A DNA stretch of 40,248 nt from Candidatus Poribacteria bacterium (lineage in GTDB: Bacteria; Poribacteria; WGA-4E; WGA-3G): the NCBI GenBank assembly GCA_022825665.1, contig JAJDWI010000102.1, positions 1-40,248 of the forward strand, written 5' to 3'. Position numbers and translations under genes: made by a program. The notes below the pieces were generated by a model. That model did no database searches. It was not told the origin of the DNA and was given only the letters and a program-made list of their open reading frames with translations. Positions 15,940 to 24,835 of this stretch are shown piece after piece. Position 1 is the first letter of the stretch; every line of letters begins with the position of its first letter.

Positions 15940-16557
15940 ATGAAAGACACGTTGATTTTTGACGTAAGAAATATCAAAGATTGGGACTTCAATGAATATG
16001 AAGTTGAAATCTCTCCCTCGCAACTTGAGTTTGAAATTGAAGATGTAGAAAACATAGATCAAGTTCGTGGTTCGGTTCATCTGCTACGACATGGAGATAA
16101 CGATGTATATGTCAAAGCCGATGTATCTACAGAAATTGAGATGCAATGTGGTAAATGTCTTGAGATGTTTAGAAGCGGCATTGCAGCCACTTTTGAAGTG
16201 CAATTCACATCAGATAGTGGTACTGAAAAGGAACAAACTGAGGATATTGATGAAGGTGAACGCTACTTTGACGGAGAAACCTTTGACATATCAGAAGACA
16301 CACGACGTGCCTTAGTAATTCAGATACCAGTTTGGCCTCTCTGTTCACAAACGTGTGAAGGATTATGTCAGAATTGTGGTACAAATCTGAATGATGAAAT
16401 ATGTTCATGTGAAGGGACAGAAGATGTTGAAGATAATGTTTCAGATGTCTCTTCACCTTTTGCAGATTTGTCACAAATGATAGAAGCAGCAAAGTTGGAA
16501 AATCAGAATAAAACAAATAACAGCAAGGAGAGATTTAGAAAAAATGGCTCATCCTAA
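15940..16557 (+). CDS. yceD: DUF177/YceD-family protein
   Basis: A 205-residue protein of the DUF177 (YceD) family, linked in bacteria and plastids to 23S rRNA accumulation and ribosome assembly. The diagnostic MQCGKCLEMF lies near residues 68-77, then an acidic stretch, then VWPLCSQTCEGLCQNCGTN with a Cys cluster that may bind zinc. The C-terminal extension (acidic and then Asn/Lys-rich, ending NGSS) is longer than in many members. It overlaps the start of rpmF by 14 nt, the common yceD-rpmF linkage, which indicates translational coupling. Confidence 0.9.
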   Translation: MKDTLIFDVRNIKDWDFNEYEVEISPSQLEFEIEDVENIDQVRGSVHLLRHGDNDVYVKADVSTEIEMQCGKCLEMFRSGIAATFEVQFTSDSGTEKEQTEDIDEGERYFDGETFDISEDTRRALVIQIPVWPLCSQTCEGLCQNCGTNLNDEICSCEGTEDVEDNVSDVSSPFADLSQMIEAAKLENQNKTNNSKERFRKNGSS

Positions 16558-16732
16558 ACGTAAAACATCTAAATCAAAAAAAAGAATGCGTAGGAGTCAT
16601 CATGCACTACAAAGTCAAGTCATCACAGATTGCTCATATTGTGGGGAAATGATGGTTTCACACCGTGTGTGTCCACACTGTGGACATTATAAAGGAAGAT
16701 CTGTTCTAAGGTCCACCGAAGAACAGTTGTAG
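16544..16732 (+). CDS. rpmF: Ribosomal protein bL32
   Basis: A 62-residue bL32 protein of the large ribosomal subunit. It begins MAHPKRKTSKSKKRMRRSHH, as typical members do, and carries a zinc ribbon CSYCGEM and CPHCGHY with four cysteines. It overlaps yceD by 14 nt. A perfect 7-bp hairpin follows its stop codon (16732-16760). The next gene is fabH; plsX, which commonly sits between the two, is absent. Confidence 0.97.
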   Translation: MAHPKRKTSKSKKRMRRSHHALQSQVITDCSYCGEMMVSHRVCPHCGHYKGRSVLRSTEEQL

Positions 16733-16760
16733 GTGAGACATCAATTATTATTTTCTCACC
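16732..16760 (+). promoter_or_regulatory. Intercistronic hairpin after rpmF
   Basis: GGTGAGA (16732-16738) and TCTCACC (16754-16760) form a perfect 7-bp stem with a 15-nt AT-rich loop. No T tract follows, so it is more likely an RNA-processing or stability hairpin than a terminator. Confidence 0.45.
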
Positions 16761-16828
16761 GAATTGCACAGTTACACATTTCAAAATAATTATGATCGTG
16801 TGATGTCAGCAATAAAGGATTCTTAAGT

Positions 16829-17818
16829 ATGGATCGAAATGCAGCAATTACAGGCACGGGTTCTTATCTACCTGAAAACATTTTGACTAATTATGACCTT
16901 GAAAAAATGGTGGATACCAGTGATGAATGGATTCGCCAACGAACTGGCATTGTTGAGAGGCGAATTGCAGAGGATGATGTCGCAACTTCTGACCTTAGTG
17001 TCCAGGCTGCTCGTTTAGCAATAAAAAGAGCTCAAATTGACCCTCTTGATATTGAGATGATTCTCGTTGCAACGGTAACACCCGACACATTTTTTCCCTC
17101 AACTGCATGTTATGTTCAAAAAGGGTTAGGCGCAAAAAACGCTTCGGCAATGGATATATCAGCTGCATGTGCAGGGTTCTTATACGGACTTGATTTAGCA
17201 AACGGTTTGATTTGTTCAGGTCAATATAATACTATACTTGTCGTGGGTGGAGAGGTTTTTAACAATATCGTTGATTGGAATGATAGAAACACATGTGTTT
17301 TATTCGGTGATGGTGCAGGTGCCGCTGTTGTTCAAGCAACTGAAGAACAGAACGGAATTCTGGCATCATACATCGGTTCAGATGGTGATTATGCTGATAT
17401 CAATCTTCTTGGAATCCCAGCGGGTGGATCAAGAATGCCCGTGACTTCAGACGCAATTGACCAAAATTTGAATAAGATACAGATGAATGGACGTGAAGTC
17501 TTTAAATTAGGTGTACGTCTCATGCCCGAAGCAGCAGAACGTACACTAAAAAAGGCAAATGTTAGCGTAGATGACATTGATTTGTTAATACCACACCAAG
17601 CAAACTTACGGATTATTGAAGCAGTAGGTCATAGACTCGGTGTGCCGCGAGAAAAGGTATATGTCAACGTTGACAAATATGGTAATACCTCTGCAGCAAC
17701 TGTTATCATTGCATTAGACGAAGCTATACAAGAAGGAAGGGCAAAACCTGGTGATCTTGTCCTACTTGTCACCTTTGGTGCAGGATTGACATGGGGTAGT
17801 ACCCTTATCCGTTTGTAG
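16829..17818 (+). CDS. fabH: 3-oxoacyl-ACP synthase III (FabH)
   Basis: A 329-residue thiolase-fold enzyme that condenses acetyl-CoA (or a branched starter) with malonyl-ACP to begin fatty-acid synthesis. Catalytic Cys114 sits in DISAACAGFLYGL, the His in LLIPHQANLRI (about 256), and the Asn in YGNTSAA (about 286). TSDEWIRQRTGI near the N-terminus and FGAGLTWG at the C-terminus are standard FabH signatures. It heads the fab genes, followed by fabD after 58 nt. Confidence 0.96.
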   Translation: MDRNAAITGTGSYLPENILTNYDLEKMVDTSDEWIRQRTGIVERRIAEDDVATSDLSVQAARLAIKRAQIDPLDIEMILVATVTPDTFFPSTACYVQKGLGAKNASAMDISAACAGFLYGLDLANGLICSGQYNTILVVGGEVFNNIVDWNDRNTCVLFGDGAGAAVVQATEEQNGILASYIGSDGDYADINLLGIPAGGSRMPVTSDAIDQNLNKIQMNGREVFKLGVRLMPEAAERTLKKANVSVDDIDLLIPHQANLRIIEAVGHRLGVPREKVYVNVDKYGNTSAATVIIALDEAIQEGRAKPGDLVLLVTFGAGLTWGSTLIRL

Positions 17819-17876
17819 TGGTTGTCATACATCTAAGTATTTACTACGTTTTATTTTAGTTCCCAGAATATATAAA

Positions 17877-18818
17877 ATGATACAATTTGCCTTTATCTTT
17901 CCAGGACAAGGATCACAAAAAATTGGAATGGGGGCAGAATTAGTTGAGACCTTTCCAAAAGCTCGTGAAGTTTTTGATGAAGCAGATTCATTTTTAGGTA
18001 GAGCATTAAGTAAACTCTGTTTTGAAGGTCCTGAATCAGAATTAAAACAAACTGAAAACACACAACTTGCTATTTTAATATGTAGTATTGCCACACTACA
18101 AATATTAACACAACAAATTACGGACAAACCAAAGTTTGTAGCCGGACATAGTTTAGGTGAATATACAGCCCTCGTTGCTTCAGGAACACTCGCATTTACA
18201 GATGCCTTGAAACTTGTCAGATACCGTGCATCTTATATGGCAGAAGCAGGTAAGAACAAAAATGGAACAATGGCAGCAATTCTGGGTATGGATGAAAAAG
18301 ACCTTATACAGATTTGTAACAAGGTTGATGGTGTAGTGCAGATTGCTAATTACAACTGTCCAGGTCAATTGGTAATCTCTGGTGAAGTAGATGCAGTCAA
18401 ACAGGTTGTTTCACTTGCATCAGAAGAAATTGGGGCAAGAAGATGTCGCATGTTGCCAGTAAGTGGTGCATTTCACTCACCTTTGATGGAATCAGCAGCT
18501 GAAAAGTTTCAAAAAGTACTTGATAATATAACGTTTCATTCTCCCCAATCCGATATCGTGATGAATGTAACAGGTGAAGTCGAAACAGAAACAGAAACCA
18601 TCAAGAAAATGCTCTATCGACAAATAACTGCACCCGTTCAATGGGAAAAAACATTGAATACCATCAACAACTCTGGTGTTACACAATTCGTTGAAATAGG
18701 TCCGGGAAAGGTTTTGTCTGGATTGGTAAAACGCACATTACCTGATAGCAGTGTTATGAACGTTGAGGATTCTGATACACTTTCACAAGTTATCGATGAA
18801 TTAGGAAATACGCAATAA
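17877..18818 (+). CDS. fabD: Malonyl-CoA:ACP transacylase (FabD)
   Basis: A 313-residue transacylase that loads malonyl groups on ACP. The start IFPGQGSQKIGMG is typical. The nucleophile Ser92 lies in GHSLGEYTAL and His200 in SGAFHSPLM, matching E. coli Ser92/His201. The QIANYNCPGQLVISG stretch is also conserved. The stop codon overlaps the fabG start by one base (TAATG), indicating translational coupling. Confidence 0.96.
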   Translation: MIQFAFIFPGQGSQKIGMGAELVETFPKAREVFDEADSFLGRALSKLCFEGPESELKQTENTQLAILICSIATLQILTQQITDKPKFVAGHSLGEYTALVASGTLAFTDALKLVRYRASYMAEAGKNKNGTMAAILGMDEKDLIQICNKVDGVVQIANYNCPGQLVISGEVDAVKQVVSLASEEIGARRCRMLPVSGAFHSPLMESAAEKFQKVLDNITFHSPQSDIVMNVTGEVETETETIKKMLYRQITAPVQWEKTLNTINNSGVTQFVEIGPGKVLSGLVKRTLPDSSVMNVEDSDTLSQVIDELGNTQ

Positions 18819-19594
18819 TGGATCAATCAACGATACAAAATGTTTTTAACGAAAACCTACTAAGTGGTAAAACTGCGATTGTCACTGGTGCTTCACGCGG
18901 AATTGGTGCAGCAATTGCTCAAAGATTATGTGAAGTTGGTGCCAATGTCGTTATCTGTTCACGTTCTACTGAAAGTGTTAGCATCACCGCCAATGAGTTG
19001 GAAAACAAAGGGTATACAATCCACGCTATAGCTGCAGATATATCCAAAAAGGAAGATGTAGAAACACTTGTTGAACAGGCAATTGAACAGTATTCACAAA
19101 TTGATATTCTTGTGAACAATGCTGGAATCACACGTGATATGTTCCTGATGCGACTCAAAGATGAAGATTGGGATGCAGTATTACAAACGAATCTTACAGG
19201 AACGATGTATTGTACACGAGCTGTTCTTCGTCCGATGATACGTCAGAAAAGTGGACGTATCATTAACATCTCATCAGTAATTGGTCTAATGGGGAATCCG
19301 GGACAAGCAAGTTATGCAGCAGCGAAAGCTGGAATCATTGGCTTGACAAAAACAACTGCAAAAGAAGTTGGTACACGCGGCATCACAGTTAACGCTATTG
19401 CCCCCGGTTTTATCACAACAGACATGACAGCGAAAATACCGGAAGATTTGCAGTCAAAGATACTTGAACTAATTCCATTACAATTCTTTGGTTCACCAGA
19501 TGATGTTGCTGATGCTGTCTGTTTCTTAGCTTCAGATGCAGCACGTTATATCACCGGACAGACTTTACAAGTTGACGGTGGGATGGTGATGTAA
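18818..19594 (+). CDS. fabG: 3-oxoacyl-ACP reductase (FabG)
   Basis: A 258-residue short-chain dehydrogenase that reduces 3-oxoacyl-ACP with NADPH. The cofactor motif is TGASRGIG (23-30), followed by NNAG (100-103). The catalytic set is Ser153 (ISSVIG), Tyr166 and Lys170 (SYAAAK). The C-terminal DGGMVM is standard. The N-terminus is about 10-15 residues longer than the E. coli enzyme (MDQSTIQNVFNENLLSGK). The ATG overlaps the fabD stop. About 180 nt separate it from acpP, the largest gap within the fab cluster, in which I see no clear terminator or promoter. Confidence 0.96.
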   Translation: MDQSTIQNVFNENLLSGKTAIVTGASRGIGAAIAQRLCEVGANVVICSRSTESVSITANELENKGYTIHAIAADISKKEDVETLVEQAIEQYSQIDILVNNAGITRDMFLMRLKDEDWDAVLQTNLTGTMYCTRAVLRPMIRQKSGRIINISSVIGLMGNPGQASYAAAKAGIIGLTKTTAKEVGTRGITVNAIAPGFITTDMTAKIPEDLQSKILELIPLQFFGSPDDVADAVCFLASDAARYITGQTLQVDGGMVM

Positions 19595-19774
19595 ATAAAA
19601 TGTCAGATATCCTGCTATATGCAGAAATATGTTTTAATTATATTGGTTTACAGTACGGACGGGTCAATTATAAACTTGTCCTTTAGTTGAATAGTTATTC
19701 TAATTCTGGGTGGGATAAACCATAGTTTATTTTAATTGTTATATCCCTCTCATCATAGGAGTTTAAATTCTACA

Positions 19775-20008
19775 ATGGCAACAAATGAAAAACGTCTTAT
19801 TGAAATTATAGCAAGTCAGCTTGGTATAGCAGCAGATAACGTAACACCAGATGCATCTTTCATGGAAGATTTGGGGGCTGATTCGCTTGATACCGTTGAA
19901 TTGGTCATGGCACTTGAAGAGGAATTTGACCTTGAAATCCCTGACAGCGATGCTGAAAAGATACAAACTGTTCAAGATGCCCTTGATTACCTTGATGAAC
20001 ATGTATAG
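19775..20008 (+). CDS. acpP: Acyl carrier protein
   Basis: A 77-residue acidic protein that carries the growing acyl chain on a phosphopantetheine arm attached to Ser37 of [17 protein letters not shown] take the ATG at 19775 (MATNEKRL) rather than a TTG frame opening at 19736, since this gives the usual ACP length. The nearest Shine-Dalgarno, AGGAG at 19757-19761, is 13 nt away, which is long. It sits between fabG and fabF and is followed by a 7-bp hairpin. Confidence 0.96.
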   Translation: MATNEKRLIEIIASQLGIAADNVTPDASFMEDLGADSLDTVELVMALEEEFDLEIPDSDAEKIQTVQDALDYLDEHV

Positions 20009-20030
20009 ATATAAAGACTAACACAGAAAT

Positions 20031-20056
20031 GAGGGCAAATTCCGTTTCATGCCCTC
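20031..20056 (+). promoter_or_regulatory. Intercistronic hairpin between acpP and fabF
   Basis: GAGGGCA (20031-20037) pairs perfectly with TGCCCTC (20050-20056) across a 12-nt loop. No T tract follows. It may stabilise the 3' end of the acpP message or moderate read-through into fabF. Confidence 0.5.
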
Positions 20057-20085
20057 CTAACACACTGAAGAAAAGGATCGATTTT

Positions 20086-21324
20086 GTGGAGCGTGTAGTA
20101 ATTACAGGAATCGGAGTTGTCAATCCTATCGGCAACACGAAAGAAGAATATTGGGATGCGCTTGCAATCGGTAAAAACGGGATTGGACTATTAAGTTCTT
20201 TCGATGCAAGCGAGTATCGTACTCAGATTGCCGCTGAAGTAAAAGATTTTCAAGCGGAGAAATATCTGGATACAAAATCTGCATCTCGTTTTCCAGAATT
20301 CATAAAATACGCATTAGCGGCTTCAATAATGGCTCACGAGGATTCTGGACTGGATCTATCCAAAATTGACCATTACCGTGCAGGCGTACAAATAGGATCT
20401 GGTGTCGGTGGAATTGGTGTGCTTGAGGAAAACGCTGAAATTTTAATCGAAAGAGGACCGAAACGCGTTAGCCCGTTTCTCGTGCCATTCATGATAATAA
20501 ACATGGCATCTGGTCAGGTATCAATACACTTTAATCTAAAAGGTCCTAATTCTGCTTCTGTTACTGCTTGTGCATCATCTAATCATTCCATAGGCGATTC
20601 TTTTCGTCTTATAAAACATGGATATGCAGATGTTATGTTTACAGGTGGTGCCGAATCTGCAATAACACCTTTAGCTTTTGCAGGATTTTGTTCTATGCGT
20701 GCTATGTCGGAACGTAATCATGAACCTGAACGTGCCTCTCGTCCCTTTAACAAAGACCGTGACGGTTTTGTTATGGGAGAAGGCGCAGGAGTCCTAATTC
20801 TCGAATCCCTTTCTCATGCGACAGAACGGGGTGCTTACATTTATGCTGAGATTGTTGGATTTGGCATGACTTCGGATGCAAACGATATGGTCAGTCCTCC
20901 AGAAAATGGTGAAGGAGCAGCTAAAGCGATGGAGTTTGCTCTAACCGATGCGAATCTTCCTACTGAGGCTGTTGAATATATAAATGTGCATGGTACTTCT
21001 ACTCCCAGAGGCGATGTCGCAGAAATTAACGCAATCAAATCTTTATTCGGTAAACGCGCCTACGATATACCAATCAGCTCTACAAAATCTATGATAGGAC
21101 ATTTACTCGGCGCAGCTGGCGCAGTTGAACTTATTGCGTGTATTGGTGGAATGGAAAAAGGTTTTATTCCGCCAACTATTAACTATGAAGTTCCAGATGA
21201 GGAATGTGATTTGGACTGTGTAGCAAACGAAAGTAGAGATGCAAAGTTTGAAATAGCCCTATCTAACGCTTTTGGTTTCGGAGGACACAACACCTGTTTA
21301 GTTTTACAAAAATATACTGGATAG
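20086..21324 (+). CDS. fabF: 3-oxoacyl-ACP synthase II (FabF)
   Basis: A beta-ketoacyl-ACP synthase that elongates acyl-ACP with malonyl-ACP. The frame opens at 20029, but that start would translate through the hairpin. I prefer GTG at 20086, with AAAGGA 8-9 nt upstream, giving 412 residues beginning [16 protein letters not shown]. In that numbering the triad is Cys162 ([12 protein letters not shown]), His302 ([11 protein letters not shown]) and His339 ([12 protein letters not shown]), in line with E. coli FabF (163, 303, 340). The active-site neighbourhood CASSNHS and TPRGD differ slightly from the common CASGAHA and TPLGD. The rnc gene often found after fabF is replaced by folK. Confidence 0.95.
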   Translation: MERVVITGIGVVNPIGNTKEEYWDALAIGKNGIGLLSSFDASEYRTQIAAEVKDFQAEKYLDTKSASRFPEFIKYALAASIMAHEDSGLDLSKIDHYRAGVQIGSGVGGIGVLEENAEILIERGPKRVSPFLVPFMIINMASGQVSIHFNLKGPNSASVTACASSNHSIGDSFRLIKHGYADVMFTGGAESAITPLAFAGFCSMRAMSERNHEPERASRPFNKDRDGFVMGEGAGVLILESLSHATERGAYIYAEIVGFGMTSDANDMVSPPENGEGAAKAMEFALTDANLPTEAVEYINVHGTSTPRGDVAEINAIKSLFGKRAYDIPISSTKSMIGHLLGAAGAVELIACIGGMEKGFIPPTINYEVPDEECDLDCVANESRDAKFEIALSNAFGFGGHNTCLVLQKYTG

Positions 21325-21374
21325 GTGGAAGTTGATCCCTGTTTCTTTAATCATTTTATAAATACAATAATCTT

Positions 21375-21884
21375 GTGCATTCAGCATATATCGGTTTTGG
21401 AAGCAACATTGGTGATAGGTTTTTTTATATACGGAATGCAATCCATCACATAGCGCAAACCAAAGGGATAACTATACATAAGATTTCTTCTCTTTACAAA
21501 ACTTCCCCTGTTGGATACGATAAACAAGACGATTTTCTAAATGGTGTTATTGCAATCCAAACAGACCTTCCTCCCCTTAACTTGCTACATACCTTAAAAC
21601 AGATTGAAACTTCGGTAGGTAGACAACACCGTTCTCGCTGGGGTCCGAGAGAAATTGACTTGGACATTTTAATCTATGCAGATGTCTACGAAAACACCTC
21701 TGAAATTATAATACCGCACCCAGAAATGCATCTTCGTAGATTTGTTCTGGCACCCTTGGCTGAACTTGCACCAGATATATTGCATCCTATTCTTAATGAA
21801 ACAATTCAACACCTTCTCAACAACCTTGAAACAGACCAATCTATTGAAAAGTGTGAAGATATTGATCTATCATTTTGTCAATAA
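21375..21884 (+). CDS. folK: Dihydropterin pyrophosphokinase FolK (HPPK)
   Basis: A 169-residue enzyme that pyrophosphorylates 6-hydroxymethyl-7,8-dihydropterin in folate synthesis. Family signatures are [12 protein letters not shown] at the N-terminus, [18 protein letters not shown], and the metal/ATP motif [14 protein letters not shown], followed by [21 protein letters not shown]. The start codon is GTG (21375), 50 nt after fabF. No folB or folP is nearby. Length is normal. Confidence 0.94.
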   Translation: MHSAYIGFGSNIGDRFFYIRNAIHHIAQTKGITIHKISSLYKTSPVGYDKQDDFLNGVIAIQTDLPPLNLLHTLKQIETSVGRQHRSRWGPREIDLDILIYADVYENTSEIIIPHPEMHLRRFVLAPLAELAPDILHPILNETIQHLLNNLETDQSIEKCEDIDLSFCQ

Positions 21885-21979
21885 TGTATTGTTGATGAAG
21901 TATTACATACGAATTCTACATGGTAATATAGAGACGCGCCGTGTCCCTCCATCTGGTATAGTTAACGGTATAATTGTTC

Positions 21980-22008
21980 TTGATATGTAAGTCATAAATA
22001 GGTATAAT
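21980..22008 (+). promoter_or_regulatory. Near-consensus promoter of the DUF1326-like gene
   Basis: TTGATA (21980-21985) and TATAAT (22003-22008) lie 17 nt apart. Transcription would start near 22015, with a leader of about 60 nt and GGGAG 8 nt before the ATG at 22077. Confidence 0.65.
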
Positions 22009-22076
22009 TGAAACAGATAGCTCAGCATTTCAATTTTCTGAATACAGGTTACAGAACACATAAGGGAGATAATATT

Positions 22077-22730
22077 ATGAAAAATGTATTAGTTTTTGCG
22101 ACGATAACACTTGTCATAGTAACTGGGTTTGCATTAGCTACAGAAAACCCAAATGTACAAGGTGAGTACATCGAAGTCCGTTCAGCAAGTGTTTATGTAG
22201 GAGCATGCCATTTCGGTTCGGAATATGTTGAAGGTGGTAAAGAGGCAACCCTGATATGGAACATCCAACATGGTAGTTGGAATAACGTAAAGTTAGATGG
22301 TTTAACCGTAGTTGCTGTTATCAGTGCAAAAAACAACCTTGCAATTGATAACGATACCCGAAGAAGTGTATTGTACGTGGACAGTAAAGCCACTCCAGAA
22401 CAATATTCTGCTATTAGCAAAATGTTGACTACCAAACATACAATAGCTGTAGGCAGTGTTGTTGCGACCCAAAAAGTTCCTATTAAATACACAAAAAAGG
22501 GAACAAAATATGATGTGTCTGTTGGGAAAACACTGGCATTATCTGTGAATCGTTACCCATGTGCAAAATGTACGCAACCGCATCAAATTTGGTATGAACC
22601 ATTGACTGATGTTAAAGAGGTAATTGTTGGAAAATCGGAAATCTATAGTTATAAAGACAATTATTTACCTGTAACATGGCAGCAAGGAGATCCAGCCAAT
22701 AACGTCTTTGTCGGTGCTTTTTCTATGTAG
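22077..22730 (+). CDS. Exported DUF1326-like protein
   Basis: A 217-residue protein with a signal peptide (MKNVLVFATITLVIVTGFAL, then ATEN). The mature part follows the DUF1326 pattern: GEYIEVRSASVYVGACHFGSE, a Trp-containing strand (LIWNIQHGSW), VVAVISAKNNLA and RRSVLYVDSKATPEQYS. Two further cysteines occur in YPCAKCTQPHQIWY. The family has no established function. I chose ATG 22077 over a TTG frame opening at 22008, since GGGAG lies 8 nt upstream and the signal peptide then begins at once. It has its own promoter (21980-22008). A hairpin (22740-22769) follows. Confidence 0.8.
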   Translation: MKNVLVFATITLVIVTGFALATENPNVQGEYIEVRSASVYVGACHFGSEYVEGGKEATLIWNIQHGSWNNVKLDGLTVVAVISAKNNLAIDNDTRRSVLYVDSKATPEQYSAISKMLTTKHTIAVGSVVATQKVPIKYTKKGTKYDVSVGKTLALSVNRYPCAKCTQPHQIWYEPLTDVKEVIVGKSEIYSYKDNYLPVTWQQGDPANNVFVGAFSM

Positions 22731-23059
22731 TACATAAGCGTCTGTAGTTGCTTTCTCGCGACTACAGACCGGCTATACTGTTAGAACAGATTTGAATAGC
22801 TTATGGTAAAATTCGTAATTACTTACGGTGAATTTTAGAAATGTAGGAGGGAACTCCGATTCCCGACTATAAGTGAGTTTTGTCGCGATTCGGAGATCGC
22901 TCCTACAGAACATAAGTCCTTTATTTACAAAGTTCGCTATGTACACTTTAGTAGGTTCGGTATCCTAACCGAACCTGTGTAAATAGTGGGTTAGAAACCA
23001 CACCTACCACGGAGTGTGAACATATTTTTGGATTTCACTATGATTAATCAGGAGAAAAT
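22731..23059. other. Repeat-bearing intergenic region before the PhyH array
   Basis: About 330 nt without a gene. It begins with a 12-bp hairpin GTCTGTAGTTGC/GCGACTACAGAC (22740-22769, one wobble, no T tract), then a TCGCGATTCGGAGATCGCTC fragment also seen near 12509, then an eroded copy of the palindromic element found intact at 32803-32941. The sequence TTTTTGGATTTCACTATGA at its end runs up to 15 nt before the first PhyH start codon. No clear promoter is visible. Confidence 0.8.
22945..23043. repeat. Palindromic element related to 32803-32941 (eroded copy)
   Basis: It contains GGTTCGG-N8-CCGAACC (22954-22975), then GGGTTAGAAACCACACCTACC, then GGAGTGTG and TTTTTGGATTTCACTAT. The same series, in the same order, occurs in 32840-32940. 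The left outer arm is not clearly preserved. Confidence 0.65.
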
Positions 23060-23911
23060 GTGACCACTGATAATTCATTGGAGAGACGAAGAAATAAACT
23101 GACTCCAGAGGAAAAAACATCGTGGAAGGAAAACGGTTATTTTGTACGCCATAACGTTTTTACAAACGAAGAAAACGATATATTAAGTCAAGTAGCTGAT
23201 GATATTGCAATCGGTAAACTCCCATTTCCCAGCCATCGAATCTTTCGAAATGCTTTAGTCCGAGATGGAAAAGTTGAAGCTTCGGGTATCTATGCAATGC
23301 ATAGTATCCATCAAATGAATCTCTACTCTCCTGAATTTCTTGACCGTACTCGTGATCCAAGACTAACAGAACCTATTGTTGACCTCCTCGGACCGGACAT
23401 TCTCGGTTTAAACAGTCTTTATATATGGAAACCACCTAAGATTGGTTTAGGTTTCCCGTGGCATCAAGACAGATGGTATACTCAACCTCAGTTTAAAACC
23501 AAAACCACAGTTGGAACGTGGACTGCGATTGATGCAGCAGATAAAGAAAACGGGTGCCTATACGTTATACCCGGTAGCCACAAGTTCGGTATTCTTGAGC
23601 ATATTGAGCTTGAAGGTTCACAACAACAGGAGTTTAGAAAAGCAGTCGGAGCACGGGACGAAGATGGGGTTGCAGTTGAATTACCACTGGGAAGTGTCAT
23701 CTTTTTTGACAACCGAATCCTTCATAAGAGTACTGATAACAATAGTGAACGCTTTCGACGAAGTAACATCGCACATTATATCAGTGCAAAAGCAGAACGG
23801 ATTCACCATAAGAATTACATGCGTCCACTAATGTGGATTAGGGGTGAAATATACCCAACGTTGTCTGAGGGTGTCTACCGTGAGGTATTACCCTTTACAG
23901 AACCCGATTAG
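23060..23911 (+). CDS. PhyH-family Fe(II)/2-oxoglutarate dioxygenase, tandem copy 1
   Basis: A 283-residue cupin-fold dioxygenase of the phytanoyl-CoA hydroxylase (PhyH) family, which couples 2-oxoglutarate decarboxylation to hydroxylation of a substrate. The iron facial triad is His135 and Asp137 (FPWHQDRWY) with His222 (LHKSTDN); Arg231-Arg234 supply the 2-oxoglutarate arginine. The N-terminus is TPEEKTSWKENGYFVRHNVF. Motifs NALVRDGK and ENGCLYVIPGSHK are shared with the three other copies downstream. It starts at GTG with AGGAG close by. The substrate is unknown; sponge- and ocean-associated lineages are known to carry many such genes. Confidence 0.9.
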   Translation: MTTDNSLERRRNKLTPEEKTSWKENGYFVRHNVFTNEENDILSQVADDIAIGKLPFPSHRIFRNALVRDGKVEASGIYAMHSIHQMNLYSPEFLDRTRDPRLTEPIVDLLGPDILGLNSLYIWKPPKIGLGFPWHQDRWYTQPQFKTKTTVGTWTAIDAADKENGCLYVIPGSHKFGILEHIELEGSQQQEFRKAVGARDEDGVAVELPLGSVIFFDNRILHKSTDNNSERFRRSNIAHYISAKAERIHHKNYMRPLMWIRGEIYPTLSEGVYREVLPFTEPD

Positions 23912-23955
23912 AATAATAATGAATGACTAAAAACCTGAACTAAATAGGAGTATGA

Positions 23956-24813
23956 GTGAAAGCAAATATAACATCTGAAGAACGGAAGTTTAGATTGACA
24001 TCTGAAGAACGATGCTCTTGGGAAGAAAATGGATACTTTGTCCGCCTTAACGTTTTTACAAAAGAAGAAAACGACATCTTAGCGCAAATCGCTGATGACA
24101 TTGTTGATGGTAAAATCCCCTTTCCAGATTATCATATTTTTGAAAATGCATTAGTCAGAGACGGTAAAGCCGAAGCACAAGGAATCTACGCAATGCACAA
24201 TATCCAATATGTAAGCTGCAATTGTCAAGAATTCCTTGATCGTACGCGCGATCCCCGACTCACCGATCCGGTAGTTGACATACTCGGTCCAGATCTACTT
24301 GGTCTCAACAATCTATATATTTGGAAACCACCAAAAATCGGTTTAGGATTTCCATGGCATCAAGATAAATGGTATTTTAACTATCAATATAAAACTGGAA
24401 CAACAGTCGCAACATGGTCTGCGATTGATGACGCTGATGAAGAAAACGGGTGTCTATACGTTATACCCGGTAGCCACAAATATGGTGTTCGAGAGCATAA
24501 GGAACTTGAAGGTTCACAGCAAGGTGAATTCAAACAGGCAGAAGGTGCTCGTGATGAAGATGGTGTTGCTGTAGAAGTACCTGCTGGAGCGGTAATCTGG
24601 TTTAATAGTCAAGTCTTACATAAAAGCACTGATAACCACAGTTCACGTTTTAGACGAGCGAATATAGCACACTACATGAGAGCAGATGGTGAATGGACCC
24701 GTCCTGAGGCGGTAAATGAAAAACGACCCCCTATGTGGATTAGTGGTAAAACCTTTCCTGCAATGGGGAACGAAGTTCAACATGAGGTTATACCGATTAT
24801 AGAATCAGATTAA
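23956..24813 (+). CDS. PhyH-family dioxygenase, tandem copy 2
   Basis: A 285-residue paralog of the preceding gene, collinear with it through position 222 without gaps. The triad is His135, Asp137 (FPWHQDKWY) and His222 (VLHKSTDN), with a conserved FRR after it. Substrate-lining stretches differ from copy 1, for example YAMHNIQYVSCNCQEF where copy 1 has YAMHSIHQMNLYSPEF, and FNYQYKTGTTVATWS where copy 1 has TQPQFKTKTTVGTWT. The start is GTG with ATAGGAG upstream, the same arrangement as copy 3. It lies 44 nt after copy 1 and 22 nt before the pectate lyase gene. Confidence 0.9.
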   Translation: MKANITSEERKFRLTSEERCSWEENGYFVRLNVFTKEENDILAQIADDIVDGKIPFPDYHIFENALVRDGKAEAQGIYAMHNIQYVSCNCQEFLDRTRDPRLTDPVVDILGPDLLGLNNLYIWKPPKIGLGFPWHQDKWYFNYQYKTGTTVATWSAIDDADEENGCLYVIPGSHKYGVREHKELEGSQQGEFKQAEGARDEDGVAVEVPAGAVIWFNSQVLHKSTDNHSSRFRRANIAHYMRADGEWTRPEAVNEKRPPMWISGKTFPAMGNEVQHEVIPIIESD

Positions 24814-24835
24814 CTATTGACGAAGGGACGCTATC

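Noticed and set aside
20029-20085. N-terminal extension of FabF from ATG 20029
   Set aside because: It would translate the acpP-fabF hairpin; the GTG at 20086 has a ribosome site and gives canonical numbering of Cys, His and His.
22740-22769. Hairpin after the DUF1326-like gene as a terminator
   Set aside because: The 12-bp stem is strong, but no T tract follows (CGGCTATACT), so I describe it only as part of the intergenic region.
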